A stretch of 64,000 nt of DNA from Acidimicrobiaceae bacterium (GTDB taxonomy: Bacteria; Actinomycetota; Acidimicrobiia; Acidimicrobiales; RAAP-2): the NCBI GenBank assembly GCA_027306585.1, contig DAHUZJ010000051.1:1-64000 (forward strand), given 5' to 3'. Shown one piece after another: positions 45,540 through 55,127 of this stretch. The translations under genes were made by a program, and so were the position numbers. Numbering within the stretch: position 1 is the first letter of the stretch; every line of letters begins with the position of its first letter. A model generated the notes under the pieces. It saw nothing but the letters and a program-made list of their open reading frames with translations. It was not told the DNA's origin and did no database searches.

Positions 45540-47576
45540 TCAGTCTCCCTCATCCGGCAGGCCAGCGGGGTGATGGGCCGGGGCGCTGCGGGGTGCCGGC
45601 TGGGCGCGGCCCCGACCTGCACCCCGATCGCCACCGTGCAGGCGGGCGTCGACGGCGTCGGCCACGCGGTCGGGCAGCCATGGCAGGGCCCGGAGCTGCT
45701 CGGGAGTGGCGGCCCGCAGGGCCCGCATGCCACCCAGCTCCTTGACCAGCCGAGCCCGCCTCGTCGGGCCGAGCCCCGGGATGCCGTCGAGGGCGCTCGC
45801 CGTCATCCGGTTGCCCCGGCGCTGGCGGTGGAAGGTGATGGCGAAGCGGTGCGCCTCGTCGCGCAGCCGCTGGAGGAGGTACAGGGCGTCGGAGCCCCGG
45901 GGCACCCGGACCGGATCCGGGTCGCCGGGCCGGAAGACCTCTTCGAACTGCTTGGCCAGCGCCGCCAGCTGCACCCTTCCTGTCAGGCCCAGCGCCCGCA
46001 CCACGCGTTCCCCGACCGCCAGCTGGCCCTTGCCACCGTCGATCAGGAGGAGCTGCGGCGTGTACGCGAACCGGCGCGGGCGCTTCCGGGCCAGCCCGCC
46101 GTCCGCGCCGTCCCGGCCGTCCGCGACGACCGCGACGACCGCTCCGACCGCGACGTCTTCCCCGGCGGGAGCCTCCAGGTCCTGCGCTGCGCCCCGTGCC
46201 TCGGCCACGAGGGCCGACAGCCGTCTCGTCAGCACCTCCTCCATGGCTGCGTAGTCGTCGTTGCCCGGGACCGTCTTCACGTTGAACTTCCGGTAGTCCG
46301 ACTTCTTGGGCACGCCGTCCTCGAACACGACCATCGACCCGACGTAGTCGGATCCCTGGAGGTGGCTCATGTCGTAGCACTCGATGCGCAACGGCGCCTC
46401 CGGGAGGCCCAGGGCGGCCTGGAGCTCGGTGAGGGCGCGCGACCGGGCGTTGTGGTCGGCGGCCCGGCGCAGCCGATGGCGGGCCAGGTCCTCGGCGGCG
46501 TTGCGGGTGACCGTCTCCTGCAGGGCCCGCTTGCTGCCCCGGCGCGGGACGGCGATCGCCACCGGGCCGCCCCGCAGTCCCGACAGCCAGTCCTCGAGCA
46601 CGTGCACCGGGTCCGGCTCGACGGGCACGAGCACCCGGCGGGGCACCTCGGCTCCCGACCCGTAGAGCTCCTCGAGGACCCGCCCGACGAATTGTGCCCG
46701 GTCGAGGTCCTCCACCTTGTCGGCGACGAACCCGCCCCGGCCGACCACGCGGCCCAGGCGCACGTGGAAGACCTGCACGGCCGCCTCGAGGTCGTCCTCT
46801 GCGATCCCCACGACGTCGAGGTCCTCTGGCCGCTCGGACACCATCTGCTGGGACTCGGCTGCCTTGCGCACGGCGGTCAGGCGGTCCCGCAGCCGGGCGG
46901 CCCGCTCGAACTCGAGGTCCGCGGCGGCCTCGCGCATCTCGTCCTCCAGCCGAGCCACGACCGGGGCGGTGTCACCCGACAGGAAGCGGGCCACGTCGTC
47001 CACCATGTGCCCGTACCGGTCGTGGTCGACCGCCCCTACGCACGGCCCCGAGCAACGATCGATGTCGTAGAGGAGGCAGGGGCGGGCGAGCCGCTCGTGG
47101 CGTCGGAACTTGGCGTCCGAGCAGGTCCGGAGCGGGAAGCTCCGCACGAGCAGGTCCAGCGTCTCCCGCAGGGCGCCGACGTGCCCGTAGGGGCCGAAAT
47201 AGCGGACACCCTTCCGCTTCTTGCCCCGGAACACGATCGGGCGCGGCCACTCCTCGTGCAGGGTGAGCGCCAGCCAGGGGTAGCTCTTGTCGTCCTTCAG
47301 GCGGACGTTGTAGCGGGGCTGGTGGGCCTGGATCAGCGAGTGCTCCAGCATGAGCGCCTCGACCTCGGTGGCCACCACCACCCATTCCACGTGGTCCGCC
47401 TGCGCCACCATCTGGGCCGTGCGTGGCGGCAGGGTCGACGGGTCGGCGAAGTAGTTGGCCAGACGGTGCCGGAGCGACTTCGCCTTGCCCACGTAGAGCA
47501 CCCGACCGTCCACGTCGAGGAACTGGTACGAGCCCGGGGCGTCGGGAATGGCGCTCGTCGGCGGCCGGTACAGCAT
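45540..47576 (-). CDS. uvrC: Excinuclease ABC subunit C
   Basis: IPDAPGSYQFLDVDGRVLYVGKAKSLRHRLANYF; LARPCLLYDIDRCSGPCVG; IECYDMSHLQGSDYVGSMVVFEDGVPKKSDYRKFNVKTV; C-terminal HhH. Confidence 0.97.
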   Translation of the reverse strand: MLYRPPTSAIPDAPGSYQFLDVDGRVLYVGKAKSLRHRLANYFADPSTLPPRTAQMVAQADHVEWVVVATEVEALMLEHSLIQAHQPRYNVRLKDDKSYPWLALTLHEEWPRPIVFRGKKRKGVRYFGPYGHVGALRETLDLLVRSFPLRTCSDAKFRRHERLARPCLLYDIDRCSGPCVGAVDHDRYGHMVDDVARFLSGDTAPVVARLEDEMREAAADLEFERAARLRDRLTAVRKAAESQQMVSERPEDLDVVGIAEDDLEAAVQVFHVRLGRVVGRGGFVADKVEDLDRAQFVGRVLEELYGSGAEVPRRVLVPVEPDPVHVLEDWLSGLRGGPVAIAVPRRGSKRALQETVTRNAAEDLARHRLRRAADHNARSRALTELQAALGLPEAPLRIECYDMSHLQGSDYVGSMVVFEDGVPKKSDYRKFNVKTVPGNDDYAAMEEVLTRRLSALVAEARGAAQDLEAPAGEDVAVGAVVAVVADGRDGADGGLARKRPRRFAYTPQLLLIDGGKGQLAVGERVVRALGLTGRVQLAALAKQFEEVFRPGDPDPVRVPRGSDALYLLQRLRDEAHRFAITFHRQRRGNRMTASALDGIPGLGPTRRARLVKELGGMRALRAATPEQLRALPWLPDRVADAVDARLHGGDRGAGRGRAQPAPRSAPAHHPAGLPDEGD

Positions 47577-47670
47577 GCCTCCAGTCTCGCGTGCAGGCCG
47601 TCGCCCGTGACCGCCGCGTACCGGCGTCCGCTACTACGCGGGTGAACACCCTGCATCTGGCGTTCGCGCG

Positions 47671-47704
47671 TACAATGACGTCGCCGGCCTGGTACCCCGG
47701 CGAC
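47671..47704 (+). promoter_or_regulatory. Possible -10 (TACAAT) followed by an 8-bp stem-loop in the nadA leader
   Basis: tacaat at 47671-47676; GTCGCCGG (47680-47687) / CCGGCGAC (47697-47704), 9-nt loop. Confidence 0.35.
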
Positions 47705-47797
47705 ATCTTCCGCTCCGAGGCCGACATCCCCGCGGATGGGCGACCAGGCTGTCCCCGCCGGCCACCTTCGGAGCGCTCCCCAGAGAGGGGTTCAGAC

Positions 47798-48913
47798 ATG
47801 ATCCGGCTCCAGACCCCGCTCCCCGAGCGGTACACGACCGCGACGGCGGACGACCTCGCCCGGTGGATCGGCGACGCCAAGGCGGCGCTCGGCGACCGCC
47901 TGATGATCCTCGGGCACCACTACCAACGCACAGACGTCATGCGCTGGGCCGACGCCCGCGGCGACTCGTTCGCGCTCTCCCGGACCGCCGCCGAGCGCCG
48001 GGACGCCGAGCTCGTCGTCTTCTGCGGCGTCCATTTCATGGCCGAGGCGGCCGACGTGCTGACCGCCGACCACCAGCAGGTGCTGCTCCCCGACCTCAAC
48101 GCCGGGTGCTCCATGGCCGACATGGCCGACCTCGAGGAGGTCGAGGACGCGTGGGACGAGCTCGCCCGGGTCACCGACGTCGAGCGGATCGTGCCGGTGA
48201 CCTACATGAACTCGTCGGCCGCCCTCAAGGCCTTCGTCGGCCGCCACGGCGGCGCCGTCTGCACCTCGTCGAACGCCCGCGCCGTCCTCACGTGGGCGCT
48301 CGATCCCGAGGGGCGGGGCACGGCCCAGGGGGACAAGGTGCTGTTCTTCCCCGACCAACACCTCGGCCGCAACACCGGCTACCAGCTCGGCTACCGCCCC
48401 GAGGAGCTGGTCCTGTGGGATCCCCGCCGTCCGCTGGGCGGGTTGGCCGACGCGGACGTGAAGGGCGCCCGCCTGCTCTTGTGGCGCGGGCATTGCTCGG
48501 TGCACCAGCGCTTCCGTCCCGAGCACGTCACGGCCTTCCGGGAGGCCCACCCCGGCGGCACGGTCGTCGTCCACCCCGAGTGCGCGCACGAGGTGGTGGA
48601 GCAGGCGGACCTGGTGGGGTCCACCGACTTCATCATCCGCGCCGTCGCCGACGCGCCGGCCGGCGCCGTGCTGGGGGTTGGCACCGAGATCCACCTCGTG
48701 CACCGGCTCGACCAGGAGACCCCGGACAAGACGGTGATCAGCCTGGACCCGCTGGTGTGCCCGTGCGCCACCATGGCCCGCATCGATCCGGCACACCTGG
48801 CATGGGTGCTGGAGGGCCTCGTGGCGGGTGAGGTGCGCAACCGCATCACCGTCGAGCCGGGCACGGCCGCTTGGGCCAAGGTGGCGCTCGAGCGCATGCT
48901 CTCCATCACCTGA
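47798..48913 (+). CDS. nadA: Quinolinate synthase
   Basis: LMILGHHYQRTDVMRWADARGDSFALSR; VVFCGVHFMAEAADVL; LPDLNAGCSMADMA; FFPDQHLGRNTGYQLG; VHPECAHEVVEQAD; CPCATMARI. Confidence 0.96.
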   Translation: MIRLQTPLPERYTTATADDLARWIGDAKAALGDRLMILGHHYQRTDVMRWADARGDSFALSRTAAERRDAELVVFCGVHFMAEAADVLTADHQQVLLPDLNAGCSMADMADLEEVEDAWDELARVTDVERIVPVTYMNSSAALKAFVGRHGGAVCTSSNARAVLTWALDPEGRGTAQGDKVLFFPDQHLGRNTGYQLGYRPEELVLWDPRRPLGGLADADVKGARLLLWRGHCSVHQRFRPEHVTAFREAHPGGTVVVHPECAHEVVEQADLVGSTDFIIRAVADAPAGAVLGVGTEIHLVHRLDQETPDKTVISLDPLVCPCATMARIDPAHLAWVLEGLVAGEVRNRITVEPGTAAWAKVALERMLSIT

Positions 48914-48932
48914 CCGGCCCCTCCGGGAGCCG

Positions 48933-51779
48933 TTACCGGAGGCCGGCCTTGAGCACCTCGCCGGTGTGGCTCCCCGGCGTCTTCGCCACCTGCTCCGGAG
49001 TCCCTTCCGCCACCACCCGCCCACCGCGGTCGCCGCCCTCGGGCCCGAGATCGACGATCCAATCGGCGGACTTCACGACGTCGAGGTTGTGCTCGATCAC
49101 CACCACCGTGTTGCCGTGGTCGACGAGGCGGCTCAGGACCTCGAGCAGCCGGCGCACGTCCTCGAAGTGCAGGCCGGTCGTCGGCTCGTCGAGGACGTAG
49201 AAGGTGTGGCCGGTGGGCCGACGGGACAGCTCGCTGGCCAGCTTCACCCGCTGCGCCTCCCCACCCGACAGGGTCGGGGCCGGCTGGCCCAGCCGGACGT
49301 AGCCGAGGCCGACGTCGACGAGGGTCTGGAGGTGCCGGGCGATCGGCGGCTGGTTGGCGAAGAAGCCGAGCGCCTCCTCGCAGGAGAGGTCGAGCACCTC
49401 GGCAACGCTCTTGCCGCGGAAGGTGACCTCGAGGGTGTCCCGGTTGTAGCGCGCCCCCCCGCACACCTCACACGGCACGTACACGTCCGGCAGGAAGTGC
49501 ATCTCGATCTTGATCGTCCCGTCGCCGGCGCACGCCTCGCACCGACCGCCCCGGACGTTGAAGGAGAAGCGGCCTGGCTGGTACCCGCGGACGCGCGCCT
49601 CGGGCGTCTGGCTGAACAGCCGGCGGACGTGGTCGAAGAGCCCCGTGTAGGTGGCAGGGTTCGACCGTGGCGTCCGTCCGATGGGCGCCTGGTCGACGTC
49701 GACGACCTTGTCGACGTGCTCGATGCCTTCGACCCGCCGGTGCAGGCCGGGGACGGCCTTCGCTCGGTGCAACTGGTGGGCGAGGCTGCGGAGCAGGATG
49801 TCGTTGACGAGCGTGGACTTGCCCGAACCGGACACTCCGGTCACCGCCACGAGGCAGCCCAGCGGGAACGCCACGTCGACGTCGGCCAGGTTGTGCTCGC
49901 GGGCCCCGCGGACCACCACGGCGTCCCCCGTGCCCGGCCGGCGCCGATCGGGCACCGGGATGGTGCGCCGACCCGACAGGTACTGGCCGGTGAGCGAGGC
50001 CCGGTTCTCCAGCAGGCCGGCCTTCCCCTTCACCGGGCCGGAGTGGATGATCTGTCCGCCGTGCTCGCCGGCGCCGGGCCCGATGTCGACCACGTGGTCG
50101 GCCGTGCGGATGGTCTCCTCGTCGTGCTCGACGACGATCACCGTGTTGCCCAGGTCCCGCAGGCGGACCAGGGTCTGGATGAGGCGCTGGTTGTCTCGCT
50201 GGTGGAGCCCGATGGACGGTTCGTCGAGGACGTAGAGGACGCCCACCAACCCGCTGCCGATCTGGCTCGCCAGGCGGATCCGTTGCGCCTCGCCGCCCGA
50301 CAGGGTGCCCGCCGACCGGGCGAGCGACAGGTAGTCGAGCCCGACGTCCAGGAGGAACTGCATCCGTTCGCGGATCTCCTTGAGGACCCGGTCGGCGATC
50401 AGGTGGTCGCGCTCGGTCAAGGTGAGGCCGGCGATGGCGTCGACGGCGCGAGTGATCGACAGGTTGCACAGCTCGTAGATGTTGCGGTCCCCCACCATGA
50501 CGGCCAGCGACTCGGGCTTGAGGCGTGCGCCGCCGCACGCCGGGCAGGCCACCTCGCGCATGTACTGCTCGATCTGCTCACGGGAGAAGTCGGACTCGGC
50601 TTCCCCGTGGCGCCGCTGCAGCCACGGCACGATGCCCTCGTAGTGCGTGCGGTAGGAACGGCTGCGCCCGAACCGGTTCCGGTAGCGGACCTCCACCTGC
50701 TTGGTGGCCGAGCCGTACAGGAGGAGCTTGCGGTCCTTCGGCTTCAGCTTCGACCACGGGGTCGTGACGTCGAAGCCGCCCAGCTCGGCGATGCCGTTGA
50801 CGAGCCCGGTGAAGTACTCGCTGCGCGCGCCCGCCCACGGTGCGAGCGCCCCGCCGGCCGGTGACAGGCTGGGGTCCGGCACGACCAGCTCTGGGTCGAC
50901 CTCGAAGCGGGTGCCCAGCCCGACGCACACGGGGCAGGCACCGTAGGGCGAGTTGAAGGAGAAATTGCGCGGCGCCGGCTCCTCGAAGCTGATGCCGCAC
51001 CCGGCGCATGCCAGGTGCTGGCTGAAGGTGATGGCCTCCTGCTCGGTGCCGTCCCGGTCGACCACGAGCACCTCGGCCGTGCCACCCGTGAGCCCGAGCG
51101 CGGTCTCGATCGACTCGGTCAGCCGCTGGCGGATCCCATCCCGGCGCACCAGACGGTCCACCACCACCTCGATGGTGTGCTGCTCGTAGCGGGCCAGGGC
51201 CACCCCGGTCCGGTCCGCGAGCTCCACGGTCGTGCCGTCGACACGCGCCCGGGCGAACCCTTGCTTGGCCATGTCGTCGAGGAGGACCGCGAACTCGCCC
51301 TTGCGACCCTTGACGATGGGTGCCAGGACCTGAAAGCGGGTGTCCTCGGGCAGCTCCATGACGCGGTCCACGATCTGCTGCGGCGTCTGGCGGGCGACCG
51401 GCTGCCCGCACTGCGGGCAGTGCGGCTTGCCGATGCGGGCGTACAGCAGCCGCAGGTAGTCGTAGACCTCGGTGATCGTGCCAACCGTCGAACGCGGGTT
51501 GCGCGATGCCGACTTCTGGTCGATGGAGATCGCCGGCGACAGTCCTTCGATGAAGTCGACGTCCGGCTTGTCCATCTGCCCGAGGAATTGGCGGGCGTAG
51601 GACGAGAGCGACTCCACGTAGCGTCGTTGGCCCTCGGCGTAGATCGTGTCGAACGCAAGGGACGACTTCCCCGACCCGGAGAGGCCGGTGAAGACGATGA
51701 GGCGGTCGCGCGGCAGGTCCAGGGAGACGTCCTGGAGGTTGTGCTCGCGTGCCCCGCGGATGACCAGTCGGTCGGGCAC
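48933..51779 (-). CDS. uvrA: Excinuclease ABC subunit A
   Basis: [61 protein letters not shown]; two ABC signatures; CxxC zinc motifs. Confidence 0.98.
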   Translation of the reverse strand: MPDRLVIRGAREHNLQDVSLDLPRDRLIVFTGLSGSGKSSLAFDTIYAEGQRRYVESLSSYARQFLGQMDKPDVDFIEGLSPAISIDQKSASRNPRSTVGTITEVYDYLRLLYARIGKPHCPQCGQPVARQTPQQIVDRVMELPEDTRFQVLAPIVKGRKGEFAVLLDDMAKQGFARARVDGTTVELADRTGVALARYEQHTIEVVVDRLVRRDGIRQRLTESIETALGLTGGTAEVLVVDRDGTEQEAITFSQHLACAGCGISFEEPAPRNFSFNSPYGACPVCVGLGTRFEVDPELVVPDPSLSPAGGALAPWAGARSEYFTGLVNGIAELGGFDVTTPWSKLKPKDRKLLLYGSATKQVEVRYRNRFGRSRSYRTHYEGIVPWLQRRHGEAESDFSREQIEQYMREVACPACGGARLKPESLAVMVGDRNIYELCNLSITRAVDAIAGLTLTERDHLIADRVLKEIRERMQFLLDVGLDYLSLARSAGTLSGGEAQRIRLASQIGSGLVGVLYVLDEPSIGLHQRDNQRLIQTLVRLRDLGNTVIVVEHDEETIRTADHVVDIGPGAGEHGGQIIHSGPVKGKAGLLENRASLTGQYLSGRRTIPVPDRRRPGTGDAVVVRGAREHNLADVDVAFPLGCLVAVTGVSGSGKSTLVNDILLRSLAHQLHRAKAVPGLHRRVEGIEHVDKVVDVDQAPIGRTPRSNPATYTGLFDHVRRLFSQTPEARVRGYQPGRFSFNVRGGRCEACAGDGTIKIEMHFLPDVYVPCEVCGGARYNRDTLEVTFRGKSVAEVLDLSCEEALGFFANQPPIARHLQTLVDVGLGYVRLGQPAPTLSGGEAQRVKLASELSRRPTGHTFYVLDEPTTGLHFEDVRRLLEVLSRLVDHGNTVVVIEHNLDVVKSADWIVDLGPEGGDRGGRVVAEGTPEQVAKTPGSHTGEVLKAGLR

Positions 51780-51855
51780 AGTCGGAGACTACCGGCGGGC
51801 AGTGCCAGCCGGGCAGAGCCCGTGCCCGTGCGAGGGCATGCGGGCCGGGCCGCCG

Positions 51856-52149
51856 CTACGCCGAGCCTGGTGCGGCCCCGGCCCCGGCCCCGGCCTCGGC
51901 GCCAGCCACGAACGACTCGTAGACGGCCCGCATGGTGAAGAAGCTCGGGAGGTCGTCGGCCCCGATCTCGATCGGATGGCCCAGCAGCTCCTCGAGCAGG
52001 GTCAACGTCTCGATGAGGCCGAAGGAGTCCAGGTAGCCGGCCTCCCACAGCTGGGTCGCCGGGTCCACCTCTTCGGGCAGGTCCGGTCGGTGCTCGTGGA
52101 GGAACGCTCGGAAACGGGCGTAGAACGCCTCCTCGGTCAGCTCCGTCAT
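51856..52149 (-). CDS. Free-standing acyl/peptidyl carrier protein
   Basis: ATG at 52149 overlaps the upstream stop (ATGA); FLHEHRPDLPEEVDPATQLWEAGYLDSFGLIETLTLLEELLGHPIEIGADDLPSFFTMRAVYESF; DSFGLIE resembles the phosphopantetheine attachment motif. Confidence 0.85.
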   Translation of the reverse strand: MTELTEEAFYARFRAFLHEHRPDLPEEVDPATQLWEAGYLDSFGLIETLTLLEELLGHPIEIGADDLPSFFTMRAVYESFVAGAEAGAGAGAAPGSA

Positions 52150-53381
52150 CGGCCCGGCCCCCCGGTCAGCGCCACCAGCACGCCTTGGGAGCCACGGAGG
52201 TCGCCTTGCTCCCACATCCGGTACACGCTGGCCAGGGCCACGGCGGCCGAGTCGCCGAGCGGTACCTCGTGGCTGTGCCGCTGGAGGGCGGCGGCGATCT
52301 CGGACGAGGTCACGTCCACGAACCCGCCCTCGCTGTCCCGGGCCGCCTTGGCCACGTAGTCGAAGCTCGAGAACGGGTCGCCCAGGAGGATGGCGGCGGC
52401 CAGCCCTTCGGGCATCTCTTCCACCCTGCGCAGGTTGCTCCCGTTGAGCGCGTCGCGCCACGCCTTGACCATGGGCGAGCAGCTCGTCTGCTGGGCGCAG
52501 TAGAGCCGGGGGCCTCGTCCCCAGCGGCGCACGGCGGCGCTCTGCTCAGCGGCACGGGCCGCGGCCACGATGCCGAGCCCACTCGCCACCGCCTGGACCA
52601 CGACGTCGACCTGGCCACCGCCCCGCTCGACGTCGTCGAACGCCTCCAGGTAGGCGAGCTTGGCACCCTCGCGGCGGCCCAGGTTGAAGAACCCGCCCTC
52701 GGGCGTCTCCCCCGGGCCCACCTCGGCGCGGGACCGGTTCCCGGCCGCCACGTAGTCGCCCTGGACCCGCACCACCTCCATGGCCGGGTTGGGCGGTCCG
52801 AGCTGGCTGTCGGGCACCTCGTCGGAGAGGTACACCCGGGCCGACAGCTCCGGGTAGAACTGCAGGCCCCAGGCGTAGGCGGCGGCGGTGTTGCCGGTCG
52901 AGCTGAACACGAACCGCTCCACGCCTCGCTCGAGCAGCAGGGGGAGCGAGACGGCAATGAGGCGGTCCTTGGTGGACCCGGTGGGTAGCACGCCCTCGAC
53001 CTTGGCGTAGATCGGCACCCCGTCCAGCTCGGTGAGCAGCACCGTGGGCGTGGGCTCGAGCGCGATGCGACAGGTCGTCCGGTCGGGGATGGGCAGCAGG
53101 TCCCAGTAGGTGGCCAGCGTGTCGGTGTCGCCGGGCCGCAGGACGGCCTCGACGGCGGCCGGGTAGGTGGCGTCGACCATGCCGCCGCAGTGCCGGCACT
53201 TGCCCGAGAGGTCCTGGTCGCTCGCCCCGCAGTCGACGCAGATCAGTGCTGGCGGTGGGCGGTGGGGGGCGGCGACGTCGTCGCCGGTCCGCCGGGTGGC
53301 GCCGACGCCGGCGTCGGCAACTCCCGTGACCACGCCGCGGGCCGCGCGGTCCACGCCGGTCCCCGTCTCCGTGGTGCTCAT
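52146..53381 (-). CDS. Threonine-synthase-like PLP-dependent (fold-type II) enzyme with N-terminal zinc ribbon
   Basis: CVDCGASDQDLSGKCRHCGG; VEGVLPTGSTKDRLIAV (PLP Lys); VFSSTGNTAAAYAWGLQF; ATGA overlap with upstream gene. Confidence 0.85.
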   Translation of the reverse strand: MSTTETGTGVDRAARGVVTGVADAGVGATRRTGDDVAAPHRPPPALICVDCGASDQDLSGKCRHCGGMVDATYPAAVEAVLRPGDTDTLATYWDLLPIPDRTTCRIALEPTPTVLLTELDGVPIYAKVEGVLPTGSTKDRLIAVSLPLLLERGVERFVFSSTGNTAAAYAWGLQFYPELSARVYLSDEVPDSQLGPPNPAMEVVRVQGDYVAAGNRSRAEVGPGETPEGGFFNLGRREGAKLAYLEAFDDVERGGGQVDVVVQAVASGLGIVAAARAAEQSAAVRRWGRGPRLYCAQQTSCSPMVKAWRDALNGSNLRRVEEMPEGLAAAILLGDPFSSFDYVAKAARDSEGGFVDVTSSEIAAALQRHSHEVPLGDSAAVALASVYRMWEQGDLRGSQGVLVALTGGPGR

Positions 53382-55066
53382 GGCGTCCCCCTGTCCTCAC
53401 CCCGTGATCCGGGGTCCCCATCGGCCTCCCCGGCACCGGGTCCTTCGGCGGCCGCCGCCCGGTCGGCCGCCGCCGCCGTCTCGTCCGCCAGGGCCCGGGT
53501 GGCTGCCGGGTCCCACTTCCCGTGGGCGTTGACCACCAGATTAGGGACGATGCGGACCCGCTCGGGCACCGCCGCCGCCGGGAGCTCGGCGCGCAAGCGC
53601 TCGAGGACGCGCGCCACCAGACCATCGGCGGCGTGGTCGCCGTCGGGGACGACGAAGAGCTCCAGGCCGCCGAGCCCTGTCTGGCTGAGGGCCACGGCCA
53701 CCTGTGCCACGCCGGGCACGGCGGCCGCCAGGTCGTGCACCTCCTGGATCTCGATGCGGTGGCCCCGGACCTTCACCTGCTCGTCGAGCCGGCCGAGGTA
53801 GTACAGCTGGCCGTCCCGGACCACGCAGCGGTCGCCGGTCCGGTAGGCCCGGGCGTCCGCGGCCGGGTCGGCACCCCCGAGGTCTCGCTCGTGGAGGAAG
53901 CGGGCGCGGTCGTGCTCGTCGCCGCCGAGGTACCCGTGGGCGACGCACTCGCCGGCCAGCACGAGCTCGCCCTCCTCCCCGACGGGCACCGGGCGCAGGT
54001 CGGCGTCGACCACGTACGCCCGGGAGTTCCACACCGGTGCCCCGATGGGCAGCGCCCCCTCCCCGGTCACCTCGCCGGCCGAGAACGGGAAGGCGGTGCA
54101 GCCCACGGTGGCCTCCGTCGGGCCGTAGTGGTTGAGGAGCCCGATGTCCTCGATACGCGACCCCAGGCTGGCGACCAGGGCGGCGTCGAGGCGCTCCCCC
54201 CCGAACATCACGGTGCGGGTGATCGTGCGGTAGTCCGGGTGGGCGATGCGCTCGAAGAGGCGGACGTGGGAGGGCGTGATCTTCACGAAGGCGAAGGGAC
54301 GGTCACGGGGGGCGAGCCACGGGCGCGGGTCCCAGCTGTCGGGGACGAGCTGCACCGAGCCGCCGACCAGCAGGGGCAGCCAGAGGCAGGTCACGGCGTG
54401 GTCGAAGCCGAGGCTGGCGAAGCAGGGCGTGGCGTCCCCCACCTCGAAGCCGGTGAGCTCCCGTGCCCAGCCCAGGTAATTGAGGAGGGCGCGATGGCCG
54501 ACGAGGACCCCCTTCGGCAGTCCCGTGGAGCCGGTGGTGAAGACGGTGTAGGCCACGTCCTCCTGCCCGGCGACCGAGCGAAGCTCGGTGGACGGGCGGG
54601 CGCTCGCCCGCACGTCCACCGTGGCCATCCCCCGCGGCAGGCTGCCGGCGAGGGCGTCGGCGTCGCCGCACACCATCACCTTGGGCCGCCCGACCTCGAG
54701 GATCCGGCGGACGCGCGCGGCCGGGTACGTCGGGTCGATCGGCACGTACCCGGCGCCGAGGGCCATCACCGCCAAGGCGGCGGCTACCACCGGGGTGGTG
54801 CGGGTGGCCCAGATGGCCACCTGGTCGCCCTGTCCCACTCCCGCCTCGCGCAGTGCCCCGGCGACCCGTGACGCGGCGTCCCACAGCTCGGCATAGCTGA
54901 GCACGGTGCCGTCGGCTTCGACGGCCGCGGCCTCGGGCCGCGCCGCCACGTGGCCGGCGATCGCGTCGACGAGGGTGCCTTCGCCCAGGTCGGAGGAGGT
55001 GCCGGCGAGCACGCTCAGGTCCTGGTCGCCCTGCGGGCGGGTGGCCGCGACGTTGGTGGTGCTCAT
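53378..55066 (-). CDS. Stand-alone NRPS-type adenylation enzyme, predicted aspartate-like specificity
   Basis: YTVFTTGSTGLPKGVLVGHRALLNYL; LNHYGPTEATVG; YRTGDRCVVRDGQLYYLGRLDEQVKVRGHRIEIQEV; NAHGKWDP (A10 Lys). Code read by alignment to GrsA-PheA numbering: D235 H236 T239 K278 M299 G301 H322 V330 G331 K517. Confidence 0.88.
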   Translation of the reverse strand: MSTTNVAATRPQGDQDLSVLAGTSSDLGEGTLVDAIAGHVAARPEAAAVEADGTVLSYAELWDAASRVAGALREAGVGQGDQVAIWATRTTPVVAAALAVMALGAGYVPIDPTYPAARVRRILEVGRPKVMVCGDADALAGSLPRGMATVDVRASARPSTELRSVAGQEDVAYTVFTTGSTGLPKGVLVGHRALLNYLGWARELTGFEVGDATPCFASLGFDHAVTCLWLPLLVGGSVQLVPDSWDPRPWLAPRDRPFAFVKITPSHVRLFERIAHPDYRTITRTVMFGGERLDAALVASLGSRIEDIGLLNHYGPTEATVGCTAFPFSAGEVTGEGALPIGAPVWNSRAYVVDADLRPVPVGEEGELVLAGECVAHGYLGGDEHDRARFLHERDLGGADPAADARAYRTGDRCVVRDGQLYYLGRLDEQVKVRGHRIEIQEVHDLAAAVPGVAQVAVALSQTGLGGLELFVVPDGDHAADGLVARVLERLRAELPAAAVPERVRIVPNLVVNAHGKWDPAATRALADETAAAADRAAAAEGPGAGEADGDPGSRGEDRGTP

Positions 55067-55127
55067 GATGGTGCTGATCGGCTCCCTGGACGTGCCCCTT
55101 GAGCGGGTTTCCGCCCCAGGGCCCACA

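Noticed and set aside
44130-47645. 1171-aa plus-strand ORF
   Set aside because: Antisense to rapZ and uvrC.
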